Source of the DNA: Seleniivibrio woodruffii
Lineage (GTDB): Bacteria; Chrysiogenota; Deferribacteres; Deferribacterales; Geovibrionaceae
Assembly (NCBI RefSeq): GCF_029267515.1
Contig: NZ_JAJUIS010000003.1
Span: 124,001 to 188,000, forward strand
Direction: 5' to 3'
DNA: 64,000 bases
Part shown: positions 17,144-26,146 of the stretch, piece after piece
How the letters are laid out: each line of letters opens with the position of its first letter
How positions within the stretch are numbered: position 1 is the first letter of the stretch
The notes under the pieces: model-generated
Databases searched by the model: none
Told to the model about the DNA's origin: nothing
Seen by the model: the letters and a program-made list of their open reading frames with translations, nothing else
Translations under genes and position numbers: made by a program

Positions 17144-18670
17144 CTACAGAATAACTTTTTTAACCAGCTCTTCCCATCTGATATCATCATCCTTCACATA
17201 GCCTGTAACGCTGTCGTACCAGACGGTTTTCTGTCCTGTTGCTATGCTGAACCAGCGCCAGTCGTGGAGCCTGTTCAGAAGCAGCGCAGTCTTTTTTCCC
17301 ATTGCTCCGGCAAGGTGCGCAACGGCTGTGTCCGCGCTTATCACCATGTCCAGATTGGCGATTATGTCCGCCGTGTCAGCAAAGTCGTTTATATGAGGGC
17401 GCAGGTCTGTGATTGTCCGTTCAAGCGGTGCGTCGGGTTCCTGTTTTGATATATAGAACAGTTTAACTCCTTCCGATGCGGCAAGCTGTGTGAAAGCCTC
17501 CTGCGGGACGGTGCGTGTTTCGTGCTTAACGTGTGATTTATCCGTGGCGAATGCGATACCTATATTTTTAACTGTTTTATCAAAAAGGTCAGCTCTTCTC
17601 TCGCCGCCCGCCTTCAGATATCCGTTTGCGCCTGACATTGTTTTTGCTCTGACGTTCAGGACAAGAGGAAGGCTTAAAAGCGGTGAATGTACATCGAAAG
17701 GTTCATGGTTTTCGGAAACTACGTCCACCTTTTCAGACATATTTGCAGCAATGAGGGAAACCAGTTCCGGCTGAACCCGCAGAACTATCCTTTCAGGACT
17801 GTATTTTTCAAGTTCTGTGACGAACCGGACGAACATAATTGTGTCGCCGAAACCGCCCAGACCGTCTTTTTCGTCGTAAACGTATATAGTCTTTCCTTTA
17901 AGGTCTGTTCCGCGCCAGAGTGTTTTCTCGTCGCCCTGCATTATGTGGGGCAGGTGTTTCAGCCTTGATTCAAGGAGTTGGAAACCTTTGCGGAAATCCT
18001 TATTTCTAAGGGTTATGAGGGCGAGATCAACCTTTTCCCTGTGCATATCAGGCTTGCCCGCTGTCAGTTTGCTGAGCATTGCTGCCGCCGTGTTGTATTC
18101 ACCTTTTTCATAAAAGCTCTGCGCACAGCCACGCAGGGCGGCAGGGTTGTCCGGTGAAATTCCAAGCGCCGCCACGAAACATTCGCCTGCGTCGTCATAC
18201 TCTCCAAGGGTTAGGAACAGGTTGCCAACGTTTATTATAGTGTTGATGTTTTTAGGGTTGAGATCCAGAGAGCGGGAGAAATACAGTTTCGCATGGTCAT
18301 AATCGCCATGCGCTTTGCATATAAGCGCCAGATTGCAGAAGGCATCCGCCTGATTCGGGTTCATGATTATGGCGTTGCGTATGTAATATTCCGCCTGATC
18401 CAGCATCCCGTCCTGTCTGTACATTTCGCCAAGATTGTTGCTGTAATCCGCATTTTTAGGATCCAGCTCCAATGCCCTTTTAAGGCATGTTTCAGCATCA
18501 AAATGGTTTTTTTTCGCATAATATATCATCCCCAGATAAAACCACGCCTCCGCCGAATGAGGCCTAACCTCTATAACTGTTTTGTAAAGTTTTTCGGCGG
18601 CGTCCAGATTGCCCTCTTTGTGGTATTGGGTGGCAACGCGCAGTATCTGTTCGGGAGTTGCGTTCTGCAT
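17144..18670 (-). CDS. TPR protein fused to glycosyltransferase-9-like domain
   Basis: Start at 18670 is chosen: the frame from 18814 adds 48 residues unlike the family, while MQNATPEQILRVA starts the first repeat. Residues 1 to about 265 hold seven or so TPR units (HSAEAWFYLGMIYY, NADYSNNLGEMYR and similar). Residues about 290-508 look like an ADP-heptose:LPS glycosyltransferase-type domain: GGFGDTIMFVRF near its start and DTAVAHLAGAMGK near its end, the latter being the usual donor-site motif. Such TPR-GT fusions are common in bacteria with glycosylated surface proteins. Acceptor unknown. Monocistronic, with its own terminator. Confidence 0.82.
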   Translation of the reverse strand: MQNATPEQILRVATQYHKEGNLDAAEKLYKTVIEVRPHSAEAWFYLGMIYYAKKNHFDAETCLKRALELDPKNADYSNNLGEMYRQDGMLDQAEYYIRNAIIMNPNQADAFCNLALICKAHGDYDHAKLYFSRSLDLNPKNINTIINVGNLFLTLGEYDDAGECFVAALGISPDNPAALRGCAQSFYEKGEYNTAAAMLSKLTAGKPDMHREKVDLALITLRNKDFRKGFQLLESRLKHLPHIMQGDEKTLWRGTDLKGKTIYVYDEKDGLGGFGDTIMFVRFVTELEKYSPERIVLRVQPELVSLIAANMSEKVDVVSENHEPFDVHSPLLSLPLVLNVRAKTMSGANGYLKAGGERRADLFDKTVKNIGIAFATDKSHVKHETRTVPQEAFTQLAASEGVKLFYISKQEPDAPLERTITDLRPHINDFADTADIIANLDMVISADTAVAHLAGAMGKKTALLLNRLHDWRWFSIATGQKTVWYDSVTGYVKDDDIRWEELVKKVIL

Positions 18671-18803
18671 TTTCACGTCCGTTATGTTTTTTTCAAAGAT
18701 AACACATCGCGGCGGCGAAGACAAACGGTAGAAACGGCAATGCTTATTTATAATGATTAGCGTATAACAAAATTTTGACAATTGCATGAATTTGAAATCT
18801 TTA

Positions 18804-18832
18804 TTTACGGACATATGTTCAGATGGTATAAT
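18804..18832 (+). promoter_or_regulatory. Sigma-70-type promoter for lipoprotein gene
   Basis: TTTACG (18804-18809), 17-base spacer, consensus TATAAT (18827-18832), 28 bases before the start codon. Confidence 0.7.
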
Positions 18833-18860
18833 TTAATACATAAACAAAAGGAGGCAGGCT

Positions 18861-20582
18861 ATGTTTAAGAAATTTTTTCTTTTTGCACTGGTCGCGCTGT
18901 TTGTTTCGGCTCTTTTCGGATGCGGAGGCGGAGGAAGCAGTTCTTCCGAGCCGGCATCTGAAATTACTGTCAAAACAACTGTTGAAATGGACGGTGCCAA
19001 AGCGGCGGCAAAAGATGCGGTTGACATGGTTGTCACACTCACCCTTCCCGATGGAACAGAGGTGCGTATGACCAGCACGGGTAACGGAAATGAGTATGCC
19101 TGTTCGGTTGCATACACAGAGGGCGACCCTGTGTTCATCAGAGCGGTATACGGAGATCTGGTTCTTAAAAACTTTTTTGAATCCATTGACGTTTCAGGCA
19201 CAAGCGCAGATCTGGGCGCGACAACACCTATAACAACCCTTTTCGTGGACGTTCTTGAATCCATGGTTGCGGCTGTGGACAGCAGTGTCGGCACACAGGA
19301 CATGGTTTCCTATCTGCTTGAGGGTGTAAAGGAAGCGACTCTTGCCATAGACGTAACAACTGTTAAAGAGGCTGTTACGGACACAGGCAACAGTACATAC
19401 ACGACACTTCAGCAGGCGTATTCCGCAGCCATAACATGGGACAATGCGGGCAATGCGCAGGCGTATGAAACTGCCATGACTCAGGTTCAGACAACTGTCG
19501 AGGCCGGCGGCATTGAGATCCCTGTAAGCGAAAACGAACAGGCAACAATAGAGCAGACAGCACAGAATATGGTAAATTCCTATTTCGGCGGTGATGTTGC
19601 GGCTCTCACAGCTATGATATATTCAGACGGATTTCTTGACAGAGGCTACGGTGCGGCAACTTTCATAGCTGATATGACCGCCGATCGCGAAGAGATACCC
19701 GTCGGCGTGACAATGAACGTTGTTTCAAACGCTGCCACAGCGGTTAAAATGACTGCCGACGATCCGGCATATGCGTCGCTTTCAGGACACGGTACTCTTA
19801 TGTACCGGATATATATGGACAACCACATTCAGGGTGTCATGAACAGCCAGGTGGTTTATGAAGAGGCATACAGCGACACGAAAGCGGGCGACGCAGGTAT
19901 GGTTCTCCAGAAGATAAACGGGGCATGGTATCTGCTCGGAAATCAGGAGAAGGTCGAGTTCTGGACAACGCTCAGCACCGATGCCAACTGGCAGTACAGA
20001 TATGCCTATGCAGAGGTTTGTCAGGGCGCATCTGCTGTCACATCTGCAACAGTGACATCGAACGCCTTTTCCGGCACCGTAAGTCTGTCTGTTAACCCTT
20101 ACGACACTGAGTGCAAAAGTGTTCAGATATTTGAAAACGGTCAGGTATGGAGTTGGAGCTCGTCTCAGTTCATACAGACAGGAACAGTGACATTTTCCGC
20201 ACAGAACCTTTGCGGAAGTACCCTTACTTACAACGTAACTCTGGCAGACAGCACAACAGCCACAAAAACAGTTACGCTTCCGTCATGTGTTTCCAAATCT
20301 GTGACAGCATCTGCCGTCAAGAACGGCGACGGAACTGTCACAGTCACCTATACGCTCCCCACAGACGAGGATGTCAGCGATATCGATATCCATGTTGACA
20401 AAAAACAGGGCGTAAACTATATGGGCACTGTTATCGATAAAGAGAATCTGCCTTTTGCTGCAAGAAGTTATACTTTTGAGGCAGGGCTGTTCGAAACAGG
20501 TTACACCTATGAGTTCAGGCTCAACTACACAGACAAATATGCAAGGCAGTATGTCACTCAGGCAGCGGAGGTTGCATACTAG
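18861..20582 (+). CDS. Putative lipoprotein of unknown function
   Basis: AAGGAGG precedes the ATG at good spacing. The signal peptide ends in a lipobox (SALFGCGGGGSSSS; lipidated Cys about 21), followed by a Gly/Ser linker. The rest (573 residues in total) has no motif I recognise. A C-terminal 100 residues reads like a fibronectin type III or Ig-like beta domain (alternating V-T-Y-T segments, KNGDGTVTVTYTLP). The middle (about 240-350) resembles a nuclear-transport-factor-2-like region in pattern only. Probably exposed on a membrane surface. Single gene with its own promoter and terminator. Confidence 0.75.
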   Translation: MFKKFFLFALVALFVSALFGCGGGGSSSSEPASEITVKTTVEMDGAKAAAKDAVDMVVTLTLPDGTEVRMTSTGNGNEYACSVAYTEGDPVFIRAVYGDLVLKNFFESIDVSGTSADLGATTPITTLFVDVLESMVAAVDSSVGTQDMVSYLLEGVKEATLAIDVTTVKEAVTDTGNSTYTTLQQAYSAAITWDNAGNAQAYETAMTQVQTTVEAGGIEIPVSENEQATIEQTAQNMVNSYFGGDVAALTAMIYSDGFLDRGYGAATFIADMTADREEIPVGVTMNVVSNAATAVKMTADDPAYASLSGHGTLMYRIYMDNHIQGVMNSQVVYEEAYSDTKAGDAGMVLQKINGAWYLLGNQEKVEFWTTLSTDANWQYRYAYAEVCQGASAVTSATVTSNAFSGTVSLSVNPYDTECKSVQIFENGQVWSWSSSQFIQTGTVTFSAQNLCGSTLTYNVTLADSTTATKTVTLPSCVSKSVTASAVKNGDGTVTVTYTLPTDEDVSDIDIHVDKKQGVNYMGTVIDKENLPFAARSYTFEAGLFETGYTYEFRLNYTDKYARQYVTQAAEVAY

Positions 20583-20592
20583 GTTTATCATT

Positions 20593-20618
20593 AAAGGGCG
20601 GGCAACCGCCCTTTTTTT
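20593..20618 (+). terminator. Intrinsic terminator with GCAA tetraloop
   Basis: AAAGGGCGG/CCGCCCTTT 9-bp stem closed by GCAA, then a T tract. Confidence 0.93.
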
Positions 20619-20653
20619 GTTCACATGCACAAAAAATGTGCAGTAAATATGTG

Positions 20654-20682
20654 TTGCTATTCATAATTTATTTTAATACAAT
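20654..20682 (+). promoter_or_regulatory. Sigma-70-type promoter
   Basis: TTGCTA (20654-20659), 17-base spacer, TACAAT (20677-20682), about 30 bases before the start of the HD-like protein. Confidence 0.55.
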
Positions 20683-20713
20683 TGTTTTATTCATCTGATT
20701 AATGAGGCTGCAC

Positions 20714-22003
20714 ATGCAGACTATAGCCCATTCAAACGTTTTTGAAATGCTTGCTGCCGATCTTGATATGTCTGAAGGCGCGCTCCGCGGCAGACTGGCG
20801 CTTCAGGGTGCGTCCGAATTCGTTAAATATCTGAGATATCATAATATCAGCATTTTCAGCCACAATATGCCCATGGCTTCGGAGCTCCGTGATATGGGCG
20901 GGAACATACTTATAAACAAAGACGTTCCTGTTGAAAAATATATAGAATCCCTCCTTGAGCGTTATGTTGTCAATCCAGCGTTTATGACCACCTCCTTCTC
21001 TGTTCAGGTTTCCGACGAAGTTCTGGAACTGTACAGGCTCCGTGTTGACGGGCGCATAGGCAGAGCGCTTGAAAAGGTTAAAAACTCAGGCGGAAAGTTT
21101 AAAGCGTTCCATGAATATGTGGACGGCAAAACAAAGGTAGGCAAAAGTCTGGAAGGCTTCCTTGCAAAGGTTATGGACAATGCAAAGGGCACCGCTGTCA
21201 TGCTTAAAATGGTGCGCAACATCGACAGCCACATGGACATGTTTTCAAACTCGGTGTATACGACTTTTCTGGGACTGATAATCTCATCCATGCACCTCAA
21301 CCGGCTTTCTAACCTCACGGATAAAGAATATTTCATCCATAACATGACCTTCACCACCTTCATGCAGTATTCCGGCATCTTCTCCGGTTATGCCATGGAG
21401 GATTCAGACGCGGCGCTTAAAAGCCACCAGTCCGCACAGATAGCGGCAGACCTCTGCCGGGACCCGCAGGTTTACAGAGCTATACTGAACAGATACTGCT
21501 ATAAGGATGAGAACGGTATACCCGTTTTCAATATTCAGGAGAACGCGGAGAATCCTTTCATGCGCATCCTTATGACCGTGAACCTGTTTGTGGATATAGT
21601 TAAAAAGAATAAATACACTACCGGAAGCATTGAGATACATAAGATAATGTACGAGCTCGCCTATGCCGGATACGCTGATATTGATTCAGTTAAGCTGCTG
21701 GGCAGGCTTTTTCTTCCGGCGATGAAGCAGCAGCTTCTGGAATACGCGTTCAAGCTGCGTCAGGCATGTCCGCAGAAACCTCTTGTGTGGGGAATCACCG
21801 GCGATATGATGCCCGTAAGACTGATATGCGACAAAGAGTGCGCCTACTCAGGTCTGCACAAGACATTTATCCCTGAAAGACAGAGCATCGTAACCGATGA
21901 GGGTGATTTCGGGGTGGGAAACGCCGCCGGAATATATTATCCGTGCGAATTTCTGACAGATAAGATGCGCATATACTATAACAACCTCCAGAAAAAGGAC
22001 TGA
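20714..22003 (+). CDS. Unrecognised protein with decayed HD-GYP-like region
   Basis: ATG 20714 is preferred over 20702 because GAGG lies six bases upstream. I do not recognise the family by name. The first 100 residues are mixed, then residues about 130-270 follow the helical spacing of an HD-GYP domain: the first His helix (SHMDMFSNSVYTTFLG), the place of HDIGK (FTTFMQYSGIF), the place of the second helix (LKSHQSAQIAADL), and YKDENGIPVF where DG.GYP would be. Metal ligands are not conserved. The C-terminal 130 residues have no assignment. No signal or membrane segment. Converges with the DUF389 gene with no gap. Confidence 0.6.
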   Translation: MQTIAHSNVFEMLAADLDMSEGALRGRLALQGASEFVKYLRYHNISIFSHNMPMASELRDMGGNILINKDVPVEKYIESLLERYVVNPAFMTTSFSVQVSDEVLELYRLRVDGRIGRALEKVKNSGGKFKAFHEYVDGKTKVGKSLEGFLAKVMDNAKGTAVMLKMVRNIDSHMDMFSNSVYTTFLGLIISSMHLNRLSNLTDKEYFIHNMTFTTFMQYSGIFSGYAMEDSDAALKSHQSAQIAADLCRDPQVYRAILNRYCYKDENGIPVFNIQENAENPFMRILMTVNLFVDIVKKNKYTTGSIEIHKIMYELAYAGYADIDSVKLLGRLFLPAMKQQLLEYAFKLRQACPQKPLVWGITGDMMPVRLICDKECAYSGLHKTFIPERQSIVTDEGDFGVGNAAGIYYPCEFLTDKMRIYYNNLQKKD

Positions 22004-23365
22004 TTATTTCTTTTCAGCCTTTGGCAGCTCTTCCTGTTTCTCTGTTGTCTGCTGTCCGGTCTGTTCCCCAGTTTCCTCCTCTGTAACGGGGGCTTTGGTC
22101 TCCGCGGTCACAGACATGTCGTATTTAAATTTTGAGGCTATGAATTTGGTCAGCATTGCGAGTTCCTCCGGAGAAACGGGTGTATCTCTTATTACGTTCA
22201 GATTGAGGACAGACGACCCGTCGGATTTCAATATGACCGCGTAATCAGCAATCTCTGCCGGGGCGAGCAGTTTTTCTATCTCCCGCAAAATATCCCCTGT
22301 CTTTTTTCGGAAGCCTTCGGAAGAGGTTCTTACAGTTTCTTCAGGAATAATCTGTTTCTCAGCTTTAACGACTGTTCTGGTGTTGCTGACGATATCCTCT
22401 TTCAGAGCCACCTGCGTGATGTTTATCTCGCTCTTCTTGCCCAGTCTGTTTTCAATTTCAGATTTCAGCAGAAGGGTTTCGTCGTGAGTCAGAGGTTTAC
22501 TTGAGGCGAGGGCAAGGTTAATCTTCAGCTTATCTTTGTCCATGCTGTAGCTGACGTTGAACACGGTGGCGTTCTTTATGCTTCCCACCGCAGTGTTAAC
22601 GATTCTTCGTATTTTAAGGTTCTCCACTGACTGTTTCAGTGTGAAAGAGAGAGGCAGACAGGTGAGAAGTATCAGCAGAACTATCATAACCAGGCGTTTC
22701 TTAACGTAGTTGAAATCTTTAAGATGCTGGAAATACTGGTTGCCGAAAAGGATGCCGCTGAGTGCAGTCGTTGCCACTATTGCCGTGAAGTTGGTGAAAA
22801 AAAGCAGGAACGAACCGACGGAGACCGCCCAGTTTCCGGTTCCTATGCCGAATCCGACAACGCTCAGAGGCGGAATTATGGATGTTGCTATTGCCACACC
22901 GGTTATGATGGAAAAGGAGCTTGCGCGTTTTGAAAGGTAGCTTACGGCGACTGCCAGACCGGAGAAAACCGCGATGAAAAGGTCGTAAAGGTTCGGTTTT
23001 GTCCTCGCCATAATCTGTTCGTTCAGCTCGTTAAGCGGTGAGATGAACGACAGTATAGCTGCGGACAGGATAACGTATACAAGGCTGAGACCGATTGTGC
23101 GCAAAGACTGCGTCATCAGCATACTTTCCGATGTTATGTATGCGAAACCGAAGCTGATTATTGGACCCATCAGTGGCGATATAAGCATTGCGCCGATTAT
23201 CACCGCAACACTGTTGGTGATAAGTCCGAAAAGAGCTATAAAGTTTGCCAGAAGCAGAAGAACCGTGTATGTTTTAGTCATTTCAGACTGGAGATACAGG
23301 TCTTCGAAGAACTGAGGTTCGGTTTCTATATTGAAAAACTGGAGAAATTTCTCAAATTTTGTCAT
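22004..23365 (-). CDS. DUF389 (TIGR00341-type) multi-pass membrane protein
   Basis: The family core is clear: YTVLLLLANFIALFGLITNS, VIIGAMLISPLMGPI, SGLAVAVSYLSKR and GVAIATSIIPPLSVVGFGIG, giving about six or seven membrane helices in residues 30-240. A periplasmic or cytoplasmic C-terminal half of about 200 residues ends in a Glu/Gln-rich tail. DUF389 proteins are uncharacterised membrane proteins. Starts 68 bases from the divergent transglutaminase-like gene. Confidence 0.88.
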   Translation of the reverse strand: MTKFEKFLQFFNIETEPQFFEDLYLQSEMTKTYTVLLLLANFIALFGLITNSVAVIIGAMLISPLMGPIISFGFAYITSESMLMTQSLRTIGLSLVYVILSAAILSFISPLNELNEQIMARTKPNLYDLFIAVFSGLAVAVSYLSKRASSFSIITGVAIATSIIPPLSVVGFGIGTGNWAVSVGSFLLFFTNFTAIVATTALSGILFGNQYFQHLKDFNYVKKRLVMIVLLILLTCLPLSFTLKQSVENLKIRRIVNTAVGSIKNATVFNVSYSMDKDKLKINLALASSKPLTHDETLLLKSEIENRLGKKSEINITQVALKEDIVSNTRTVVKAEKQIIPEETVRTSSEGFRKKTGDILREIEKLLAPAEIADYAVILKSDGSSVLNLNVIRDTPVSPEELAMLTKFIASKFKYDMSVTAETKAPVTEEETGEQTGQQTTEKQEELPKAEKK

Positions 23366-23433
23366 ATTATACTCCTATGCTATAAATTGTATCAGTTAAA
23401 TATATATGCTGACAATAAATATGAAGAACGGTT

Positions 23434-24444
23434 ATGAAATTTAAAATATTCTCACTCATAGCTATTGCGCTCCTGCTTTATGCCGCGTTTTTTCCGGACA
23501 CGTATGTTTCGTTTCTGAACAACAGCACGGCGCTGAAAAAAGTCGTTAACGCAGGACACGAGCCTGTGCAGACAGTTGTGGAATCGGTTGAGGAACCGGA
23601 AGCGGAGACCCTGCCCATTAAAACCTTTCTGGAACCGCCAAGCCGCACTTCGCCCTTTTATGCCTACAGTTCAAAGGTGTATAAGGACGACCCCGCTCTG
23701 GAGGCGCTTGTTGCAAACATAACCGCACCCTGCGGCGATGACGCATACTGCAAGATTCAGAGCGTTTTTGAATACGTCCGCAGAAACGTACCCTATGTCG
23801 GGGAACCCAACGGCATAAACAACATTCTTCCGCCTTACGAAACACTGGGGAAAGGCGGGGACTGTGAAGACCTTTCAATTCTGCTCGCGTCCATGCTTAA
23901 CTGCATAACAGGGATTAAGCCCTATCTCGTGGCAGTTCCCCGTCACATGTATGTCATGGCGTGCGGACTTGAGGGCGGGCATGTGTTCAAGCCCGCCTAT
24001 AACGTTGTATACGATAAAAGCACATTTGTTGATGAAAGGCGCTATATGCTCATGGATCTGGGGAAAAATAAACATGTGCGGATAATGGCACAGTCGGACG
24101 AGCGGTTCGGCATAATGGTGTTCCCTAATAAATTTGATCAGCAGAAACATATGGAGAAGAGACCTTCCAGCTATTTTCCTGACTGTTCCGCGGATGGAGT
24201 TACGGTTTTCAGCAAAGAGTGCGTGTTCCCTGCCGGGGGAGCTGTGCTGATGATTTCGGCGGAACGACCAGCAGGCGTCAGTATGCAGATAGAATCGGTG
24301 CACGTTCCGAACACCCGCCAATATTCTTTCGACAATATGCCCTGCGTAATGCTGGATCCTTCATACAGAGGTTCGGGTGCGGATATAGGAGAGGAGATGC
24401 CGAAATTTGTTCACGGGAAGAAAGAGGTTGTCAGGGCGTGGTGA
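23434..24444 (+). CDS. Exported transglutaminase-like cysteine protease-fold protein
   Basis: Signal anchor at the N-terminus (about residues 4-20, MKFKIF start). The transglutaminase-like core carries GKGGDCEDLSILLASML (likely catalytic Cys near residue 147) and VPRHMYVM with the matching histidine. Upstream helix FEYVRRNVPYV is usual for this fold. The C-terminal 100 residues are unassigned. Could be a protease or cross-linking enzyme acting outside the cytoplasm. Its 3' end overlaps the convergent rseC-like gene by 14 bases. Confidence 0.75.
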   Translation: MKFKIFSLIAIALLLYAAFFPDTYVSFLNNSTALKKVVNAGHEPVQTVVESVEEPEAETLPIKTFLEPPSRTSPFYAYSSKVYKDDPALEALVANITAPCGDDAYCKIQSVFEYVRRNVPYVGEPNGINNILPPYETLGKGGDCEDLSILLASMLNCITGIKPYLVAVPRHMYVMACGLEGGHVFKPAYNVVYDKSTFVDERRYMLMDLGKNKHVRIMAQSDERFGIMVFPNKFDQQKHMEKRPSSYFPDCSADGVTVFSKECVFPAGGAVLMISAERPAGVSMQIESVHVPNTRQYSFDNMPCVMLDPSYRGSGADIGEEMPKFVHGKKEVVRAW

Positions 24445-24844
24445 TTTTTCTATAGGTCTGGGATGTTCTGCCACGTCTGAAAAGTTTCAGCAGCAGAAAA
24501 TATACCGCGGGAGCGGTCAGTGCCGATGCGGCTGTCACAAGCTGGCTCTGTTGCACAGCATCAGCAGCAATAGCAGAAATAAGCATGAAAAGGAGCGGAA
24601 CGACATAGACTGTTAACAGCGAGCGGAAAAAGTTTCTGCTGTCGATAGATATCTCAACACGGTCGCCCTTTGAAAGGTCACGGGCGTTTCTGAATGTTAT
24701 GCGTACGTTGTTCCCGTCGGACATGGTGCATGATGATTTTTCACCGCAGCCTGTGCAGGCGTGCTCACGCATAACCTCAACAGTTGCCGTGTGATCCCCG
24801 TCAACGTTTACAACGACACCTGTGTGTCTTAAAATTTCTGCCAT
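24431..24844 (-). CDS. RseC/MucC-family membrane protein
   Basis: Pattern of the family: N-terminal beta region with cysteine cluster ACTGCGEKSSC, a short GDRVEI segment, then two membrane helices (about residues 75-120) and a basic tail. In enteric bacteria RseC modulates sigma-E, and family members are also linked to SoxR reduction or electron-transfer complexes. Here it ends an operon behind a flippase gene (three-base gap), so its role is not fixed by context. Confidence 0.8.
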   Translation of the reverse strand: MAEILRHTGVVVNVDGDHTATVEVMREHACTGCGEKSSCTMSDGNNVRITFRNARDLSKGDRVEISIDSRNFFRSLLTVYVVPLLFMLISAIAADAVQQSQLVTAASALTAPAVYFLLLKLFRRGRTSQTYRKITTP

Positions 24845-24847
24845 CTC

Positions 24848-26146
24848 TTAAAATCTGCTCCGTATTACTCTGAATATGACAAACGCCATCAGCGCATAGT
24901 TTAAAGCAAGCACAAAGCTGTAGATAAGAATTACGCCGTCGGCATGAAGCCCGAACAGCCCGCATACTGAAAACAGCGCGACTATGCTTACTGTGCGTAC
25001 TATGTTGAACATCAGAAACATCCTCTGTTTTCCGAGTACGCTCAGTACGTTTACGATAGGCACAACGACAAACTGTGCAAGGAGGGATACGGAAAGCATT
25101 GACGCGAAAGTGCCGGACTGGTGCCACGCCTTGCCGAAGACAAGAACGAACAGCGGCTCTCCCGCAAACTGTAAGACTGCAAACGGCAGCAGGCTTACGA
25201 TGAAAAGTTTTTTAGCTATCTTTTTGGAAAGATCGTATATTTCGCGGGGATTGTTCGCTCCGATGCGCGCCGCTTCGGCATAATATGCCTGTCCGGCGGA
25301 AACGCCGAACAGAATTACGGGTAGCGAGAGAACGGAGGTTGCAAGTCCGAGCTGACCGACGGTCGCCATGCCGAAAAGTTTTCCTGTCATGAGCAGCGGC
25401 GCCTGTATGGAGAAGGTCAGCAGAAACTGCGAAGGCAGTCTGTACATGGGGAAATCCCTGTATATCTTCGCGGTTCTTATCACCCTTTTCAGACTGACCC
25501 TGTGCATGGATTCTTTCAGTTTTTCCTTAAACGCCCTGTAGTATACAAAACTTCCGCCCGCCTGCGAATACGCCTGACCTATGACAAGCCCTGTTACGCC
25601 GAAATGGGCGAAACCTGAAACTATCTTTACAATGGCTCCGAAAAACGCCTGAATCATCTTCGTGCGGGCAATAGGTCTGAAAGCGCGCTCGCGGGTGGCA
25701 AAGCCGCTAAGTGTCTCGTATATCCCGCCGAAAAACTGGGTTATGATAATGAGCCAGATGTAAGGCTGCAGCCCGTCAGCATTTGCCGCGCGGAAGATAT
25801 AGTCTCCGGCGAAGATGAAGGCGAGTGCCGTAAGCATCGTCATGACGGCGGTTATGCCGAAGTTCATCAGGATTATGTTAACCGCCAGATGTCTGTTTCT
25901 GGGCAGCGGAATGGCGTATGAGTAGCAGAGTGTAGAAAGGGGCGCTATCAGCGATGTGAATGCTATGAAAAGGGACATTATGCCGAAACTTTCCGGTGTG
26001 AACAGCCTTGTGACCACCAGCGAAGCCAGAAAGCCTATCGCTTTCGCTGCGCCTGTCCCTGTGGCAAGGATCAGCATGTTGCGGAAAACCCCCGCAGCTC
26101 CGTCGCCCTGCAACCTTTGTTTCAGTTTATCAATATATCTTTTCAC
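24848..26146 (-). CDS. Oligosaccharide flippase / polysaccharide biosynthesis protein (Wzx-like)
   Basis: A 432-residue protein with about 12 hydrophobic helices. The N-terminal half has GTGAAKAIGFLASLVVTRLFTPE, a hallmark of the Wzx/MATE-like polysaccharide flippase family, and GLVIGQAYSQA in the middle. It probably moves lipid-linked sugars across the inner membrane. It abuts the FapA-like gene (stop and start adjacent). No polymerase or other polysaccharide genes lie next to it, except the TPR-glycosyltransferase 7 kb away. Confidence 0.85.
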   Translation of the reverse strand: MKRYIDKLKQRLQGDGAAGVFRNMLILATGTGAAKAIGFLASLVVTRLFTPESFGIMSLFIAFTSLIAPLSTLCYSYAIPLPRNRHLAVNIILMNFGITAVMTMLTALAFIFAGDYIFRAANADGLQPYIWLIIITQFFGGIYETLSGFATRERAFRPIARTKMIQAFFGAIVKIVSGFAHFGVTGLVIGQAYSQAGGSFVYYRAFKEKLKESMHRVSLKRVIRTAKIYRDFPMYRLPSQFLLTFSIQAPLLMTGKLFGMATVGQLGLATSVLSLPVILFGVSAGQAYYAEAARIGANNPREIYDLSKKIAKKLFIVSLLPFAVLQFAGEPLFVLVFGKAWHQSGTFASMLSVSLLAQFVVVPIVNVLSVLGKQRMFLMFNIVRTVSIVALFSVCGLFGLHADGVILIYSFVLALNYALMAFVIFRVIRSRF

